Assembly: GCA_038231395.1 (NCBI GenBank)
Contig: JBBRLL010000014.1
Location: 1-64,000 of the forward strand
Length of the DNA stretch: 64,000 nt
Source of the DNA: Stagnihabitans sp038231395
GTDB lineage: Bacteria; Pseudomonadota; Alphaproteobacteria; Rhodobacterales; Rhodobacteraceae
Direction of reading: 5' to 3'
The number at the start of each line of letters is the position of its first letter. The first letter of the stretch is position 1. The notes beneath the pieces are model-generated. The model was not told the DNA's origin. It did no database searches and saw only the letters and a program-made list of their open reading frames with translations. This document shows positions 34,312 to 43,610 of the stretch, piece after piece. The position numbers and the translations under genes were made by a program.

Positions 34312-36180
34312 TCAATCGGTGATCGCAACAGCGGCGGGTTTCGGGCTGGTGCGGGCGACAACCCGGCTTACCTCGGCCCGCAGGATGTCGAGTTGGATGG
34401 GTTTGGTCACATAGCCTTCCATTCCGGCGTGCAGATAGGCGCGGCGGTCCTGATCTGAAGCGTCTGCCGTCATGGCGATAACCGGCAAGCTGGCCTGACC
34501 GCCCGGCATCGACCGGATCTGGCGCAGGGTCGCAAGGCCGTCCATGTCCGGCATGTTGATGTCCAGCAGGATCAGGTCAATATCGGAGGAGGTTTGCAGG
34601 ATGCGCAGGGCGTCGGGGCCGCTTTCGGCCTCTACCGCTTGGCAGTTCAGGATACTCAGATAGGTTGCTGCAACCAGACGGTTGGTGCTGATGTCATCCA
34701 CCACCAGCACCCGGTAACCGGCGACATCTGGCAGAGCGGCTGCGGCGGGAAGGGTGGCGGCATCGGCGGGAACCCCGACCGGCAGCCGTATCTGGAAGGT
34801 GGCACCCTTTTGCCCGGTCAGAAAGGTGATATCGCCGCCCATCCGCTCTACCAGCGTGCGACAGATCGACAGGCCAAGGCCGTAGCCACGCGGAAGTTCC
34901 GGGACACGTTGGTATTTTTGAAAGATCATGTCCTCTTGGCCAGCGGCAACGCCGGGACCGGTGTCAGACACCTCTATCGTCAAGAGAGCGGGGGCCAAAA
35001 AGGCCAGCCTCACGGCAACATGCCCGGTTCTGGTGTGTTTGAAGGCGTTGGACAGCAGATTGGCCAGGCATTGGCGCAGGCGGTCGAAATCAAGCGTCAG
35101 CGTCGTCGGCAGATCGTCGGCAAATTCGGTCAGCAGATCAAGATGCGCTGCGTCGGCCTGAGGGCGAAAGAGCGCAACCGTGACGGCAATTTCCTGCCGG
35201 ATGTCGCCTGCGTGCGGGCGCAGGGTGATGCGACCCTCTTCGATGGCAGAAATATCCAGCACGTCATTCAAAACCACAGCCAGACCCTCCGCCGAGGTCA
35301 CCAGAACCTGCAATTGCGCCCGCAACACCGGGTCTGGTGTTGCCAGATGGGCTGCGGTGCCCATGCCGATGATCGCATTCAGCGGGGTGCGCAGTTCATG
35401 GCTCATCTGTGCCAGAAAATGGCTTTTCGCGGCACTGACCGATTGCAGCGCCATTTTGCGGATCGCTGCCTGTTGCTGTTCGCGGTGGTTCTGCATGATG
35501 GCCGAGATCACGTAGACCAACGAAACGATGGCGATGACCGAGGTGAAGAAAAAGCCGGGCAGGTTGCCCCGCAGCAACCAGTAAGAGCTGTTTGATACCG
35601 AAATCAGGCTGGCTAGGGCGGCAATTCCGGCAAACCCGGTGACAGGGTAAATCGAACGGATGGTGGCAAGCCGCATCATCGCGGCGGCCATGATGCCGAC
35701 CGAAATCGCTTTGGTGAACGGCTCTTCAACATGCCAGAGGATGGCACTGGGCAGGGAAAAGCACATCTCGCCGATATAGACGGCGAACAGGATGGATTTG
35801 CGAAAGAGCATGGGGTTGGAGCGTTGCAGGACGGCGCGGACCAGCGAAGCCTCAACCACGGCGCAGCACAGTTCCAGCAGGTAGGCCGTGATCACAACCA
35901 CCGGCGGACGATAAAGCGAGAAGATCACGCAAATCAAGGCGATGACAATCAGCCGGATCGGTCGTTCGCGTTTGACCGCGTCGATCTGGGCGCTTATCTC
36001 GGACAGGTGCAGTTCGTCCAATTGATCGGGGGGGCAAACGCTGTCGTCGCGCCGGCTGCCGACGATGAAACCCGCGAGCGACTTCAGCCGGGCCATGGGC
36101 TTGGGGATCAGGTCAGGGCCGATCGCACGCGCCCCCTGCGGCAACGGGCGCGGTCCATTGACGGCGCCACCGAGCGGCAT
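34312..36180 (-). CDS. membrane hybrid histidine kinase with C-terminal receiver
   Basis: This 622-aa protein has about six membrane helices (residues ~75-230), a HisKA domain (His in FLAQMSHELRTPLNAIIG), an ATPase domain (NLLSNAFKHTRTG, DTGPGVAAG, GYGLGLSI) and a receiver domain from about residue 490 (Asp in LILLDINMPDMDGL, Lys in GYVTKPI). No periplasmic sensor domain is visible, so the signal is probably sensed in the membrane. The phosphorelay partner, an Hpt protein, is not in the window. A start at 36096 (MARLKS) is also possible. Confidence 0.88.
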   Translation of the reverse strand: MPLGGAVNGPRPLPQGARAIGPDLIPKPMARLKSLAGFIVGSRRDDSVCPPDQLDELHLSEISAQIDAVKRERPIRLIVIALICVIFSLYRPPVVVITAYLLELCCAVVEASLVRAVLQRSNPMLFRKSILFAVYIGEMCFSLPSAILWHVEEPFTKAISVGIMAAAMMRLATIRSIYPVTGFAGIAALASLISVSNSSYWLLRGNLPGFFFTSVIAIVSLVYVISAIMQNHREQQQAAIRKMALQSVSAAKSHFLAQMSHELRTPLNAIIGMGTAAHLATPDPVLRAQLQVLVTSAEGLAVVLNDVLDISAIEEGRITLRPHAGDIRQEIAVTVALFRPQADAAHLDLLTEFADDLPTTLTLDFDRLRQCLANLLSNAFKHTRTGHVAVRLAFLAPALLTIEVSDTGPGVAAGQEDMIFQKYQRVPELPRGYGLGLSICRTLVERMGGDITFLTGQKGATFQIRLPVGVPADAATLPAAAALPDVAGYRVLVVDDISTNRLVAATYLSILNCQAVEAESGPDALRILQTSSDIDLILLDINMPDMDGLATLRQIRSMPGGQASLPVIAMTADASDQDRRAYLHAGMEGYVTKPIQLDILRAEVSRVVARTSPKPAAVAITD

Positions 36181-36405
36181 GTGCTGGCAACGGAACGCGC
36201 AGAATCGCGGGCTTGCCGGGCCGTCAAATTGCCAGAGCCGCTGTGGTCAAAATCTTGGAAACCCCAATCCATCCGTCCAAATTACGCCGCAGCTTCGGTT
36301 CCCTTCAAGCCGCGTTTTTGGAAACTATCCGAAAGCTTTGGCCTGCTTGCGCTTGATAATGTTGGGCCGAGCCGCTGGCAGGTGCGGCTCAGCCCCGATG
36401 ATGTG

Positions 36406-39400
36406 TCACAAGATGAAATCGGCCGCCGTGTAGGATGCCGCCGTAACCGCGCCGTCGATGATCAGGATGGTGATCTCGAAAGCGGCGTCGTTGTCGGTGT
36501 TCAGTTGCACCAGCGTATCGGTGCCGCTGTCCACAACGGACAATCCCGCAAGGCCCGTGGACCCGAAGGTGAAGGCATCATGGGTGCCGATGTTGCCATC
36601 GGCGTCGATGCCGGAGACGTCGATCAGGTCACCCTTGCCAACGCCCGCCGCCTCAAAGTCGTTGATGCGGTCCGGGTTGGATGGGTCCGACGAGGTAGTC
36701 GTTGCAAAGACAAAGATGTCCTGCCCCAGCCCACCGGTCAGCGTATCCACCCCGGACCCGCCTGTGATCACGTCCGCGCCGTTGCCGCCAAAAATGTTGT
36801 CGTTGCCGCTCATCCCCAGCAGGGTGTCATTGCCGATGCCGCCATACAGCGAATCCGCCCCCGAGGCCCCGGTGATGCTGTCATTGCCAACGCCCGCATA
36901 GACGTAGACCGTGGCGTTATAGCTTGCATTGAAGCTGATCTTGTCATCCTGCCCCGACCCGTAAAGCTGGAAATAGCTGGTCAGGGTATTGGACAGATTG
37001 ACCGAAGCCGTGCCGCCAGTGGTCAGGGTAAGCGTCGCCCCGGTTTGGCTGGCGTTGTAACCGGACACCAGCGTGAAGCTGGCCAGTTGTGCCGTCGTCA
37101 TCGACGGCGAGCCGCCGATATACAGGTTCTCCACCCCGGTCAGTTTGGTGCCGGTGATGTCATAGCTGGACTCGAACCGCAGGGTGTCGTTGCCGATCCC
37201 GCCGTCAATCGAGGCGGGCAGGTTCTCTTGCACGGAGATCATGTCGTTGCCGGTGCCGCCGTAGATGCTGTCGCCCATGCGGGCGTACAAGAGGTCGTCA
37301 CCAATGCCGCCGTCAACCGAGTCAAAGCCCCAGCCGCCATCAATGGTGTCATTGCCCGCCTGGCCCAACAGCACGTCATTGCCAAAGCCGCCGTCGATGG
37401 AATCGTTGCCGGCGTTGCCGTAAAGGCTGTCGTTGCCATCCTCGCCCCGCAAGCTGTCATTGCCTGATGCGGCGATCACGCTGTCGTCGCCGCCGCCCAC
37501 ATAGGCGTAGATCGTTGCCGTGTAACCGGGCGCAAAGGTCAGGATATCTGCATCAGCCGACCCGGTCAGCGAGAAATAGGCGGTCATGCCCGGATCAAGG
37601 GTGACGGCCGCAGTTCCGCCCGCAGACAGGGTCATCGTCCCGGTCGTATAGCCCGGACCATAGCCCGACACCGTCCCGAACGCCGCCAGTTGAGTGGCTG
37701 TCATGGTGTCGTTGCCGTTCAGGTTCAACTGCTCCATCGCGTTGATCGTGGCACCAGAGATGTCAAAGCTGTTTTCGAACCGCAGGATGTCATGCCCGGT
37801 GCCGCCATCAATCACCAAAGGCAGGTTTTCGTTGATCGAGATCAGGTCATCATTGGCGCCACCATAGGCGCTGTCAAACATGCGCAGGATCAAAAGATCG
37901 CTGCCAAAGCCACCATACAGCAAGTCATTGCCGCTGCCGCCGTCGATGGAATCGTTGCCCTGGTTGCCAAGAAGCGTGTCATCCCCTTCGTCGCCGCGCA
38001 GGCTGTCCGCGCCGGATGAGGCTGCGACGCTGTCATTGCCGCCGCCCATATAGGCATAAACCGTGGCGATACTGCTGGGGGTGAAGGTCAGGTTTTCCGC
38101 CTCTGCGGAGCCTGTCAGCGAGAAAGAACTGGTGACCGTTGGCAGCACGGTGATGTTGGCGGTGCCGCCATGGGTCAGAACCACGGTCGCGGTGGTGTAG
38201 GAGGCGTTATAGCCCGAGACGGCCGCAAACTGCGCCAATTGCGCGGTTGTCATATAATCGGTGCCGTAAAGATTGGCCTGCTCGAATCCGCTGATCGTGG
38301 TGCCGGAGATGTCAAAGCCGTTCTCGAACCGCAGAGTGTCGTTGCCGATGCCGCCATCCAATGCGGCGGGCATATTGGCGGTGATGGAAATCAGGTCATC
38401 ACCAAGGCTGCCCATCACGGTATCACCGGTGCCAGCCAGCAACAAGTCGTTGCCCGACCCGCCGTTCAGCGAGTCAAATCCGCTGCCGCCGTCAATGGTG
38501 TCATCGCCGCCCATACCCATTAAAGTGTCATTGCCCGCCTCGCCGCGGATGGTGTCGGCCCCGTTGGAGGTGGTGACACTGTCGTTGCCCGCCCCCATAT
38601 AGGCGTAGATCGTGGCGTTGTAGCCGGGCGCGAAGGTGATCAGATCGGCCCCGGCAGAACCCGTCAGCGCAAAGTATTGCGACAGGGTGACCGACAAAGC
38701 CACGCTTGCCGTGCCGCCCTGGGTCAGGATGACGCCAGCAGTTGTGTAGTTCGACGCATAGCCCGAGACGGTGGTGAACAAACCGAACTGCGATGCCGTC
38801 ATATAGGCCTGTGAGTTGGCGTTGAGCGTCTCTATCCCGCTCAGCGCCGCACCGGTGATGTCATAGGCACCTTCGAACCGCAGGACGTCAGCCGTGCCAA
38901 AGCCACCGTTCAGGATCACGGCCTGATTGCCTGCAATCGAGATCAGGTCATTGCCAGCCCCGCCATAGGCCGAATCAGCCCCGTTGACGACAAGGTAGTC
39001 GTTGCCATTGCCGCCACTCATGGAATCGCCGCCGTTGCCGCCGTCGATCGAGTCGTTGCCGTCAAGGCCGGACAGAATGTCGCTGCCGTCACCGCCCTGA
39101 ATGGAATCGTTGCCCGCCCCGGTCGTCACCTTGTCATTGCCGCCGCCCATGTTGACGGAAATGGCACTGGCAAAGGTGGCGTTGAACGTGATGATGTCTG
39201 CGCCGCCAGAGCCGATCAGCGTAAAGCCATTGGTCAGGGTCGATGAAAGGGTGATCGCCGCTGTGCCGCCTTGGGTCAGGGATACCCCGGCATTGGTGTA
39301 GGCAGGGTTGTAGCCTGACACCAACTGAAACCCGTTCAGTTGGCTTGCCGTCATCAAAGCGGTTCCGGCGATCCACAGCTGCTCGAACCCGGTCACGGTG

Positions 39401-39690
39401 GCTCCGGTGATGTCATAGCCGCCTTCGAACCGCAGGATGTCTGCCGAGCCCACACCGCCGTCCAGCACCGACGGGCCATCCCCAGCGACCGAGATCGTGT
39501 CATTGCCGTCGCCGCCATAGGACTGGTCATCGGTCCGCGTCCACAACAGGTCATCGCCCAAGCCGCCGTACAGCGTGTCGATGCCGCCCGATCCGCCATC
39601 GATGGTGTCATCGCCACCCAGGCCATCGAGCGCATCATCGCCAAGGCCGCCGAGGATGGAATCATTAAGTGCAGAAATAGAGTGCTTCAT
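36406..39690 (-). CDS. modular RTX calcium-binding exoprotein
   Basis: This 1094-aa acidic protein alternates RTX nonapeptide blocks (GGxGxDxUx, such as GGNGNDYLV and GGIGNDTLL) with five copies of a ~110-residue module. Each module runs from a (D)xLRFExxxDI(S/T)G segment through MT(A/T)xQL, VSGY, a GGTA(S/A)(V/I) strand and TGSAxAD to YAYMGxGNDS. The last ~110 residues resemble the M10/serralysin C-terminal region (GQDIFVF..., DRINDFE..., GDLIDVSGID) and end in a hydrophobic ADFIL tail, as in type I secretion substrates. There is no Sec signal and no protease motif. GAGG lies 8 nt before the ATG at 39690. I infer a secreted structural or adhesive surface protein. No T1SS genes are adjacent. 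Confidence 0.9.
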   Translation of the reverse strand: MKHSISALNDSILGGLGDDALDGLGGDDTIDGGSGGIDTLYGGLGDDLLWTRTDDQSYGGDGNDTISVAGDGPSVLDGGVGSADILRFEGGYDITGATVTGFEQLWIAGTALMTASQLNGFQLVSGYNPAYTNAGVSLTQGGTAAITLSSTLTNGFTLIGSGGADIITFNATFASAISVNMGGGNDKVTTGAGNDSIQGGDGSDILSGLDGNDSIDGGNGGDSMSGGNGNDYLVVNGADSAYGGAGNDLISIAGNQAVILNGGFGTADVLRFEGAYDITGAALSGIETLNANSQAYMTASQFGLFTTVSGYASNYTTAGVILTQGGTASVALSVTLSQYFALTGSAGADLITFAPGYNATIYAYMGAGNDSVTTSNGADTIRGEAGNDTLMGMGGDDTIDGGSGFDSLNGGSGNDLLLAGTGDTVMGSLGDDLISITANMPAALDGGIGNDTLRFENGFDISGTTISGFEQANLYGTDYMTTAQLAQFAAVSGYNASYTTATVVLTHGGTANITVLPTVTSSFSLTGSAEAENLTFTPSSIATVYAYMGGGNDSVAASSGADSLRGDEGDDTLLGNQGNDSIDGGSGNDLLYGGFGSDLLILRMFDSAYGGANDDLISINENLPLVIDGGTGHDILRFENSFDISGATINAMEQLNLNGNDTMTATQLAAFGTVSGYGPGYTTGTMTLSAGGTAAVTLDPGMTAYFSLTGSADADILTFAPGYTATIYAYVGGGDDSVIAASGNDSLRGEDGNDSLYGNAGNDSIDGGFGNDVLLGQAGNDTIDGGWGFDSVDGGIGDDLLYARMGDSIYGGTGNDMISVQENLPASIDGGIGNDTLRFESSYDITGTKLTGVENLYIGGSPSMTTAQLASFTLVSGYNASQTGATLTLTTGGTASVNLSNTLTSYFQLYGSGQDDKISFNASYNATVYVYAGVGNDSITGASGADSLYGGIGNDTLLGMSGNDNIFGGNGADVITGGSGVDTLTGGLGQDIFVFATTTSSDPSNPDRINDFEAAGVGKGDLIDVSGIDADGNIGTHDAFTFGSTGLAGLSVVDSGTDTLVQLNTDNDAAFEITILIIDGAVTAASYTAADFIL

Positions 39691-40112
39691 AGTTTTACCT
39701 CAATTGTGGAGACGTGAAACGGAGACGTGTTCGAATTTGATCAGAGGTTAACAGCGCGACTGATTCGGTGCCAGCGATTTGCCAGCGCTTTTGTGGCGCT
39801 GACTCCGCCCGGTCCTGACCTTTCCGGTGCCGAAGCATCGCCTTACACCCGATGGCGAGAGGCGATTGTTTCGCCAAACGCGACAATCTGTCCGGTCACC
39901 GAAGCTTGTGGATCGGACCTAAACAATGCCGCGGCTGAGGGACGCCTCGGCGGGCGCGGTGGGTGAAAATCACGGGTCGATGGTCAGTGAGGCAAGCGGT
40001 TTTGCCCCCAAAAGCGGCGACTGGCGACACCGGCAGCCTTGACAGGTTAACAAGATAAAGGCATCTTTGCGGCCTAAACAGCCTAATCTTTAACCTGAAT
40101 GGGAGAAATTAT
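39691..40112. other. divergent promoter region between the RTX and VPLPA-CTERM genes
   Basis: This 422-nt gap separates two divergent surface-protein genes. It has AT-richer stretches near both starts, a CAGCGC/GCGCTG inverted repeat near 39780-39800 and a sigma-70-like promoter at 40039-40067. No gene is supported. Confidence 0.5.
40039..40067 (+). promoter_or_regulatory. probable sigma-70 promoter of the VPLPA-CTERM gene
   Basis: A perfect TTGACA -35 is followed after 17 nt by CATCTT as a weak -10, 46 nt before the ATG. A GGGAG ribosome-binding site sits about 8 nt before the start. Confidence 0.4.
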
Positions 40113-40862
40113 ATGGAATTGCGAAAGTCACTTCTGCAACTGACTGCGGTCGCCGGTCTTGCGCTGGTGCCCACCCTTTCGATGGCATCCACGTTCGATG
40201 TGCTCGTGGGTTATGCTGACAACCTGCGCCCGACCGGTTTCTTCCCGACCACATGGCTCGGCGATCCCGGCGTTCAGTCGCAGTCTTCGGCAGCCCAACT
40301 TTTTGATTCCGCTGCGGTCCGCATCGACAACACGGCGGCAGCGACGCTTCATATCACCAACTTTGCCGTGACGATGAATGGCGGGTCCGGTCCGACCTAC
40401 GCCATCTGGAATGCGCTGGATATATTGGCGGGCGGTATCGGGATATTCACCCAGACCTTCTCGTACAATTTCGACGCCAGCGACAACTCTCCCTTTGGCA
40501 CGCCTCCGCCTGGTCTGGATGCACTGGCCGCCGGATCGAACGGGATTGGCGGCTGCAGCAGCACGGCCGCGCTGATCGGAACTGTGGCTGGCTATGCGGC
40601 ACTTTGCGATGCAAACCGTCCGATCGTGTCATTTGACGCAAACGGCATCCACTTCGCGTTTGACGACAAAGGCCACATTCTGGACACCGGCTACTATGAC
40701 TTCGTGAACAACAACGTTGACGGCAATGAATCCATCAACTGGAACAAGATTGGCAGCGGTGCGCACCGCGACGGCACCAGCCCGGTTCCGTTGCCTGCCT
40801 CGTTGCCGCTGATGTTGATCGGCCTCGCTGGTCTGGGCTTGGCCAAGCGCCGCAAGGGTTAA
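40113..40862 (+). CDS. VPLPA-CTERM sorting domain protein
   Basis: This 249-aa secreted protein has a signal peptide (MELRKSLLQLTAVAGLALVPTLSMAS) and a C-terminal sorting signal: VPLPASLP, a hydrophobic helix (LMLIGLAGLGLA) and a basic KRRKG end. This VPLPA-CTERM signal is known from Rhodobacterales and is thought to be processed by an exosortase. The mature ~190 residues have no domain I recognise. Only two Cys residues are visible in the mature part. Its role is probably in the envelope or extracellular matrix. Confidence 0.9.
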   Translation: MELRKSLLQLTAVAGLALVPTLSMASTFDVLVGYADNLRPTGFFPTTWLGDPGVQSQSSAAQLFDSAAVRIDNTAAATLHITNFAVTMNGGSGPTYAIWNALDILAGGIGIFTQTFSYNFDASDNSPFGTPPPGLDALAAGSNGIGGCSSTAALIGTVAGYAALCDANRPIVSFDANGIHFAFDDKGHILDTGYYDFVNNNVDGNESINWNKIGSGAHRDGTSPVPLPASLPLMLIGLAGLGLAKRRKG

Positions 40863-40898
40863 GCCCCCCGGGCTGACACCAAAACGGTATCGAGTTTT

Positions 40899-40933
40899 TC
40901 AGGCCTGGGAGTGACCTTCCGGGCCTGATTGTT
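40899..40933 (+). terminator. terminator of the VPLPA-CTERM gene
   Basis: TCAGGCC and GGCCTGA form a stem extended inward by several further pairs, followed by TTGTTT, 36 nt after the stop. Confidence 0.6.
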
Positions 40934-41293
40934 TCGGGCAACGAGGGTCCGGGGCCGACAGTAGCCATACCGAGGGCCTGCCGCACTTGATTTGCCATTG
41001 GGCCGGCTCGGCGCGGGTATCCGTTGCTTTGAGATTTGAAGGGTTGTTTTGCAGTGTTTGAAACCTTTGGGCCGAGACGCCTTAACACTGTAGCCCGGGC
41101 TTGCGCGAACGACCTTGGTCATGCGGCGTCCCGGCAAACGGCGCTTCAAAAAGCTGCCTTTGTGGGTTTGTGTTGTTTTTGAGCTTTTTAGCCAAAGCAT
41201 ATTCCCTGCGAAAACCGGCCTGCCTCTGGAAAACGTGTTGCGTGACCGCCATCTCCTCTCTTATTTTGCGTAAAGCTACGGGATGGGACGATC
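40934..41293. other. unassigned gap upstream of the GGDEF gene
   Basis: No gene is supported in these 360 nt. The last ~150 nt before 41294 are richer in A+T and probably contain the promoter of the diguanylate cyclase gene, but no clear -35/-10 pair stands out. Confidence 0.4.
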
Positions 41294-42634
41294 TTGAACA
41301 GCACCACTGCGGACATCGTCGGAACGGGTGAGTATTGGCACGCGGTTGTAGAATCTGCCGGGCTTGGCGTTTGGGATTACAACATTGTCACCGGCGAAAA
41401 GCGCTACACGCCGCGTTGGCGCGAGATCCGCAAGCTGCTGCCGTCTGACATCCTGCCTAGTTCGGATGAAGAATGGCTTGCGACCGTGCATCCGGATGAT
41501 GTGGCGACGGCCAAACACTACACAGAGATGATCAACTCCGGTCAGGCGGACGAGGTTGCCTTTGAATACCGCGAGCGTGGCCGCAACGGTCAGTGGATCT
41601 GGATCATGTGCAGGGGCCGGGCCTTCAGCCGCGATGAGACGGGTCGTGCCACAAGGTTTGTTGGCATTGATACCGACATCAGCGAGATGAAAGCCGCCGA
41701 ACAGGCGCGGGCCTTGGCGGCCAAGCAGGTGGAAATTGCGGTCAACATCGCGGGTATCGGCATCTGGAACTACAATATTGCCCGCAATTCAGCGACGTGG
41801 AACGCGCAGCAGCGCCGGATCTATGGGATGCCCGATGACGGTATTCCAGTGGTGGGCGGCTTTTGGGAGAATTGTATCCATCCCGATGATCGCGACCGCG
41901 CCACGCGCGAAACGGAAGCAGGCAGCATTTCTGGTGAGGATTATGACCGGGACTATCGCATTGTCCGGGCGGACGGTGACATCCGCCACATTCGCAGCCG
42001 GATCAGCTATGTGCCCGACGGTGTGGATGGGCCAAGCCTGGTCGGCATTGACTGGGATGTCACCCGTGACCTGCGGCAAGCCCGGATGTTGGAAGAGGCC
42101 GTCAAGATGGCCGAACAAAGGCTTGCCCAGCTTACACAGGTGCAAAAAGAGCTGGAGCATCTGTCGCGCCATGACCCTTTGACCAATCTGCCGAACCGGC
42201 GGGCGTTGGACGAGCATCTCAAACACATCGCAACCGGAGAAACGGTGATTGCGGACCGCGCTTTCCTGTTGATTGACGTGGATGATTTCAAGAAGGTCAA
42301 TGACACAAGAGGCCACGCCTATGGCGACGGGCTTTTGCAAGTGATTGCGGATGCCTTGCTGGGCCAGTTTTCGACCTGGGGACTGCTGGTCCGCACCGGC
42401 GGAGACGAATTTCTGGCGGTCCTTGAAACCCGACAGTTGGTCGATGACATGATGCGCCTTGCGACCGAGTCCATTGAACGGACCCGTGCGGTGTCACGCA
42501 GTTTCGGATATGAGGTGACGGTCAGCATCGGGATTGACGCCACGCCCGCGACGGCTGCAGAGATGTTCGCCAATGCCGATCGCGCGATGTACCGCGCCAA
42601 ACGGATGGGCGGCGCCCGCGCCCTTTTGGCGTAA
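41294..42634 (+). CDS. PAS-PAS-GGDEF diguanylate cyclase
   Basis: This 446-aa soluble protein probably makes c-di-GMP. PAS/PAC domain 1 covers residues ~15-130 and domain 2 ~145-265 (each ends in a FVGID/LVGID segment), then a short coiled coil leads to GGDEF (~285-445) with an intact RTGGDEF active site. The inhibitory RxxD I-site expected five residues upstream is absent (FSTWG), so product feedback is probably lost. The start is TTG at 41294; no upstream ATG fits. No membrane segments are seen, so the PAS domains sense a cytosolic signal. Placement near RTX and VPLPA-CTERM genes fits a link to surface adhesion, by inference. Confidence 0.92.
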   Translation: MNSTTADIVGTGEYWHAVVESAGLGVWDYNIVTGEKRYTPRWREIRKLLPSDILPSSDEEWLATVHPDDVATAKHYTEMINSGQADEVAFEYRERGRNGQWIWIMCRGRAFSRDETGRATRFVGIDTDISEMKAAEQARALAAKQVEIAVNIAGIGIWNYNIARNSATWNAQQRRIYGMPDDGIPVVGGFWENCIHPDDRDRATRETEAGSISGEDYDRDYRIVRADGDIRHIRSRISYVPDGVDGPSLVGIDWDVTRDLRQARMLEEAVKMAEQRLAQLTQVQKELEHLSRHDPLTNLPNRRALDEHLKHIATGETVIADRAFLLIDVDDFKKVNDTRGHAYGDGLLQVIADALLGQFSTWGLLVRTGGDEFLAVLETRQLVDDMMRLATESIERTRAVSRSFGYEVTVSIGIDATPATAAEMFANADRAMYRAKRMGGARALLA

Positions 42635-42649
42635 AGCCCGGTTTTGTTT

Positions 42650-42696
42650 GCCAGACTGGATTGGCCGGTGTGGTTTGGCCAGACTGGTTTGGCCGG
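42650..42696. repeat. pair of 19-bp direct repeats, 28-bp period
   Basis: GCCAGACTGGATTGGCCGG (42650-42668) recurs at 42678-42696 with one change (A to T). The pair lies between the GGDEF gene and the 3' end of aqpZ. TTGGCC cores continue just beyond, so this may be a longer decayed array. Confidence 0.65.
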
Positions 42697-42778
42697 GCTG
42701 ACTTGGTCCTCCTGCCTTGGCCTTTCTCACTTTACCACTGCGATAGGGCAGCACATGTTTGCCCGGTCTTGATTGCAA

Positions 42779-42809
42779 TGAAAAAGGGAGGACCAGCGCG
42801 GCCCTCCCT
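42779..42809 (-). terminator. terminator of aqpZ
   Basis: On the minus strand AGGGAGG and CCTCCCT form a stem followed by a TTTTC run, 22 nt after the aqpZ stop codon. Confidence 0.65.
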
Positions 42810-42830
42810 CTCCATAAAGTCCGAACCCTC

Positions 42831-43416
42831 TCAGGCTGCGCGGGTGATGCCCGCTGCACGCACGGCTCCGGCCACTGCGCCACCGGCAAGCGGGGCCACG
42901 ATGAACACCCAAAGCTGCGCCAGTGCGGTGCCGCCGACAAACAAAGCAGGCCCGATCGAGCGTGCCGGGTTGACCGAAACGCCCGTGACGTTAATGCCGA
43001 CCAGATGGATGGCCATCAACGTCAGGCCAATCGCCAGTCCGGCCATCGCCGGAGGAGCACCGCTTTGCGTGGCGCCAAGGATCACGGTCACGAACAGAAA
43101 GGTCACCACCGCCTCAAACACCAAAGCGGCCGGCAGACTGTAGGCACCAAGATAGCCCGTCCCAAAGCCGTTCTGGCCCCGGCCGTTGGTTGCCAGCGTG
43201 TAGTCGGCCTTGCCGCTGGCGATCACCAGGATCATCAGGCTCGCCACGATGGCCCCGCCGATCTGCGCAATCGCATAGGCCACGAAATCGCCGACTGACA
43301 TGCGACCCGCCGTGACCATCCCCAGCGACACGGCCGGATTCAGGTGCGCGCCGTAGATTGCGCCCAACCCGTAGGCTGCAGCCACAATCGACAGGCCGAA
43401 GGCGGCCGCAATCCCC
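42831..43416 (-). pseudogene. aqpZ: aquaporin Z, 3' part (split by insertion)
   Basis: This segment encodes the last ~193 residues of an aquaporin Z, with both NPA boxes (HLNPAVSLG and VNPARSIGP). Its 5' part lies at 46567-46672, beyond the 3,150-bp element. Joining 46672-46567 to 43408-42831 gives 684 nt, an uninterrupted 227-aa protein, close to E. coli AqpZ (231 aa). The interrupted half has no start of its own near the junction. No other damage is seen, which suggests a recent insertion. Confidence 0.95.
43409..43416. repeat. left target-site duplication
   Basis: CAATCCCC directly precedes the left inverted repeat and is repeated at 46567-46574 after the right one. In aqpZ it codes within the MLGIA region. 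Confidence 0.95.
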
Positions 43417-43435
43417 GGTAGTGTCTCAGTTTGAA
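43417..43435 (+). repeat. left terminal inverted repeat
   Basis: GGTAGTGTCTCAGTTTGAA is a perfect 19-bp match to the reverse complement of the right end. Confidence 0.97.
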
Positions 43436-43454
43436 TTATCCTTTTTCGACAGAA

Positions 43455-43487
43455 AGAGGCCCCGACCTTTTCGGGCCGGGGCCTAAA
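43455..43487 (-). terminator. terminator of the toxin/transposase unit
   Basis: An 8-bp perfect stem AGGCCCCG/CGGGGCCT (43457-43464 and 43477-43484) lies just inside the left terminal repeat; on the minus strand it is followed by CTTTCT. It would shield aqpZ sequence from, and end, the transposase-toxin transcript. Confidence 0.6.
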
Positions 43488-43610
43488 TCAGACCGCGCTG
43501 TTGACTTGTTATCGCAATTCCGCACGGTCGCCTCTTGCGAGGTCTTGAGGCTCGCCTGCGTCGAAACGCCCGAGCTAACGTCCCTAACATAGGAATTCCA
43601 TCCTATTTCG

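Noticed and set aside
36364..36395. Terminator of the RTX gene (stem GAGCCGC/GCGGCTC)
   Set aside because: The stem is good, but on the minus strand it is not followed by a T-run, so it is not listed as a terminator.
36406..39690. CRISPR-like or satellite repeats
   Set aside because: The periodic sequence is the coding pattern of RTX nonapeptides and modules, in frame throughout one gene.
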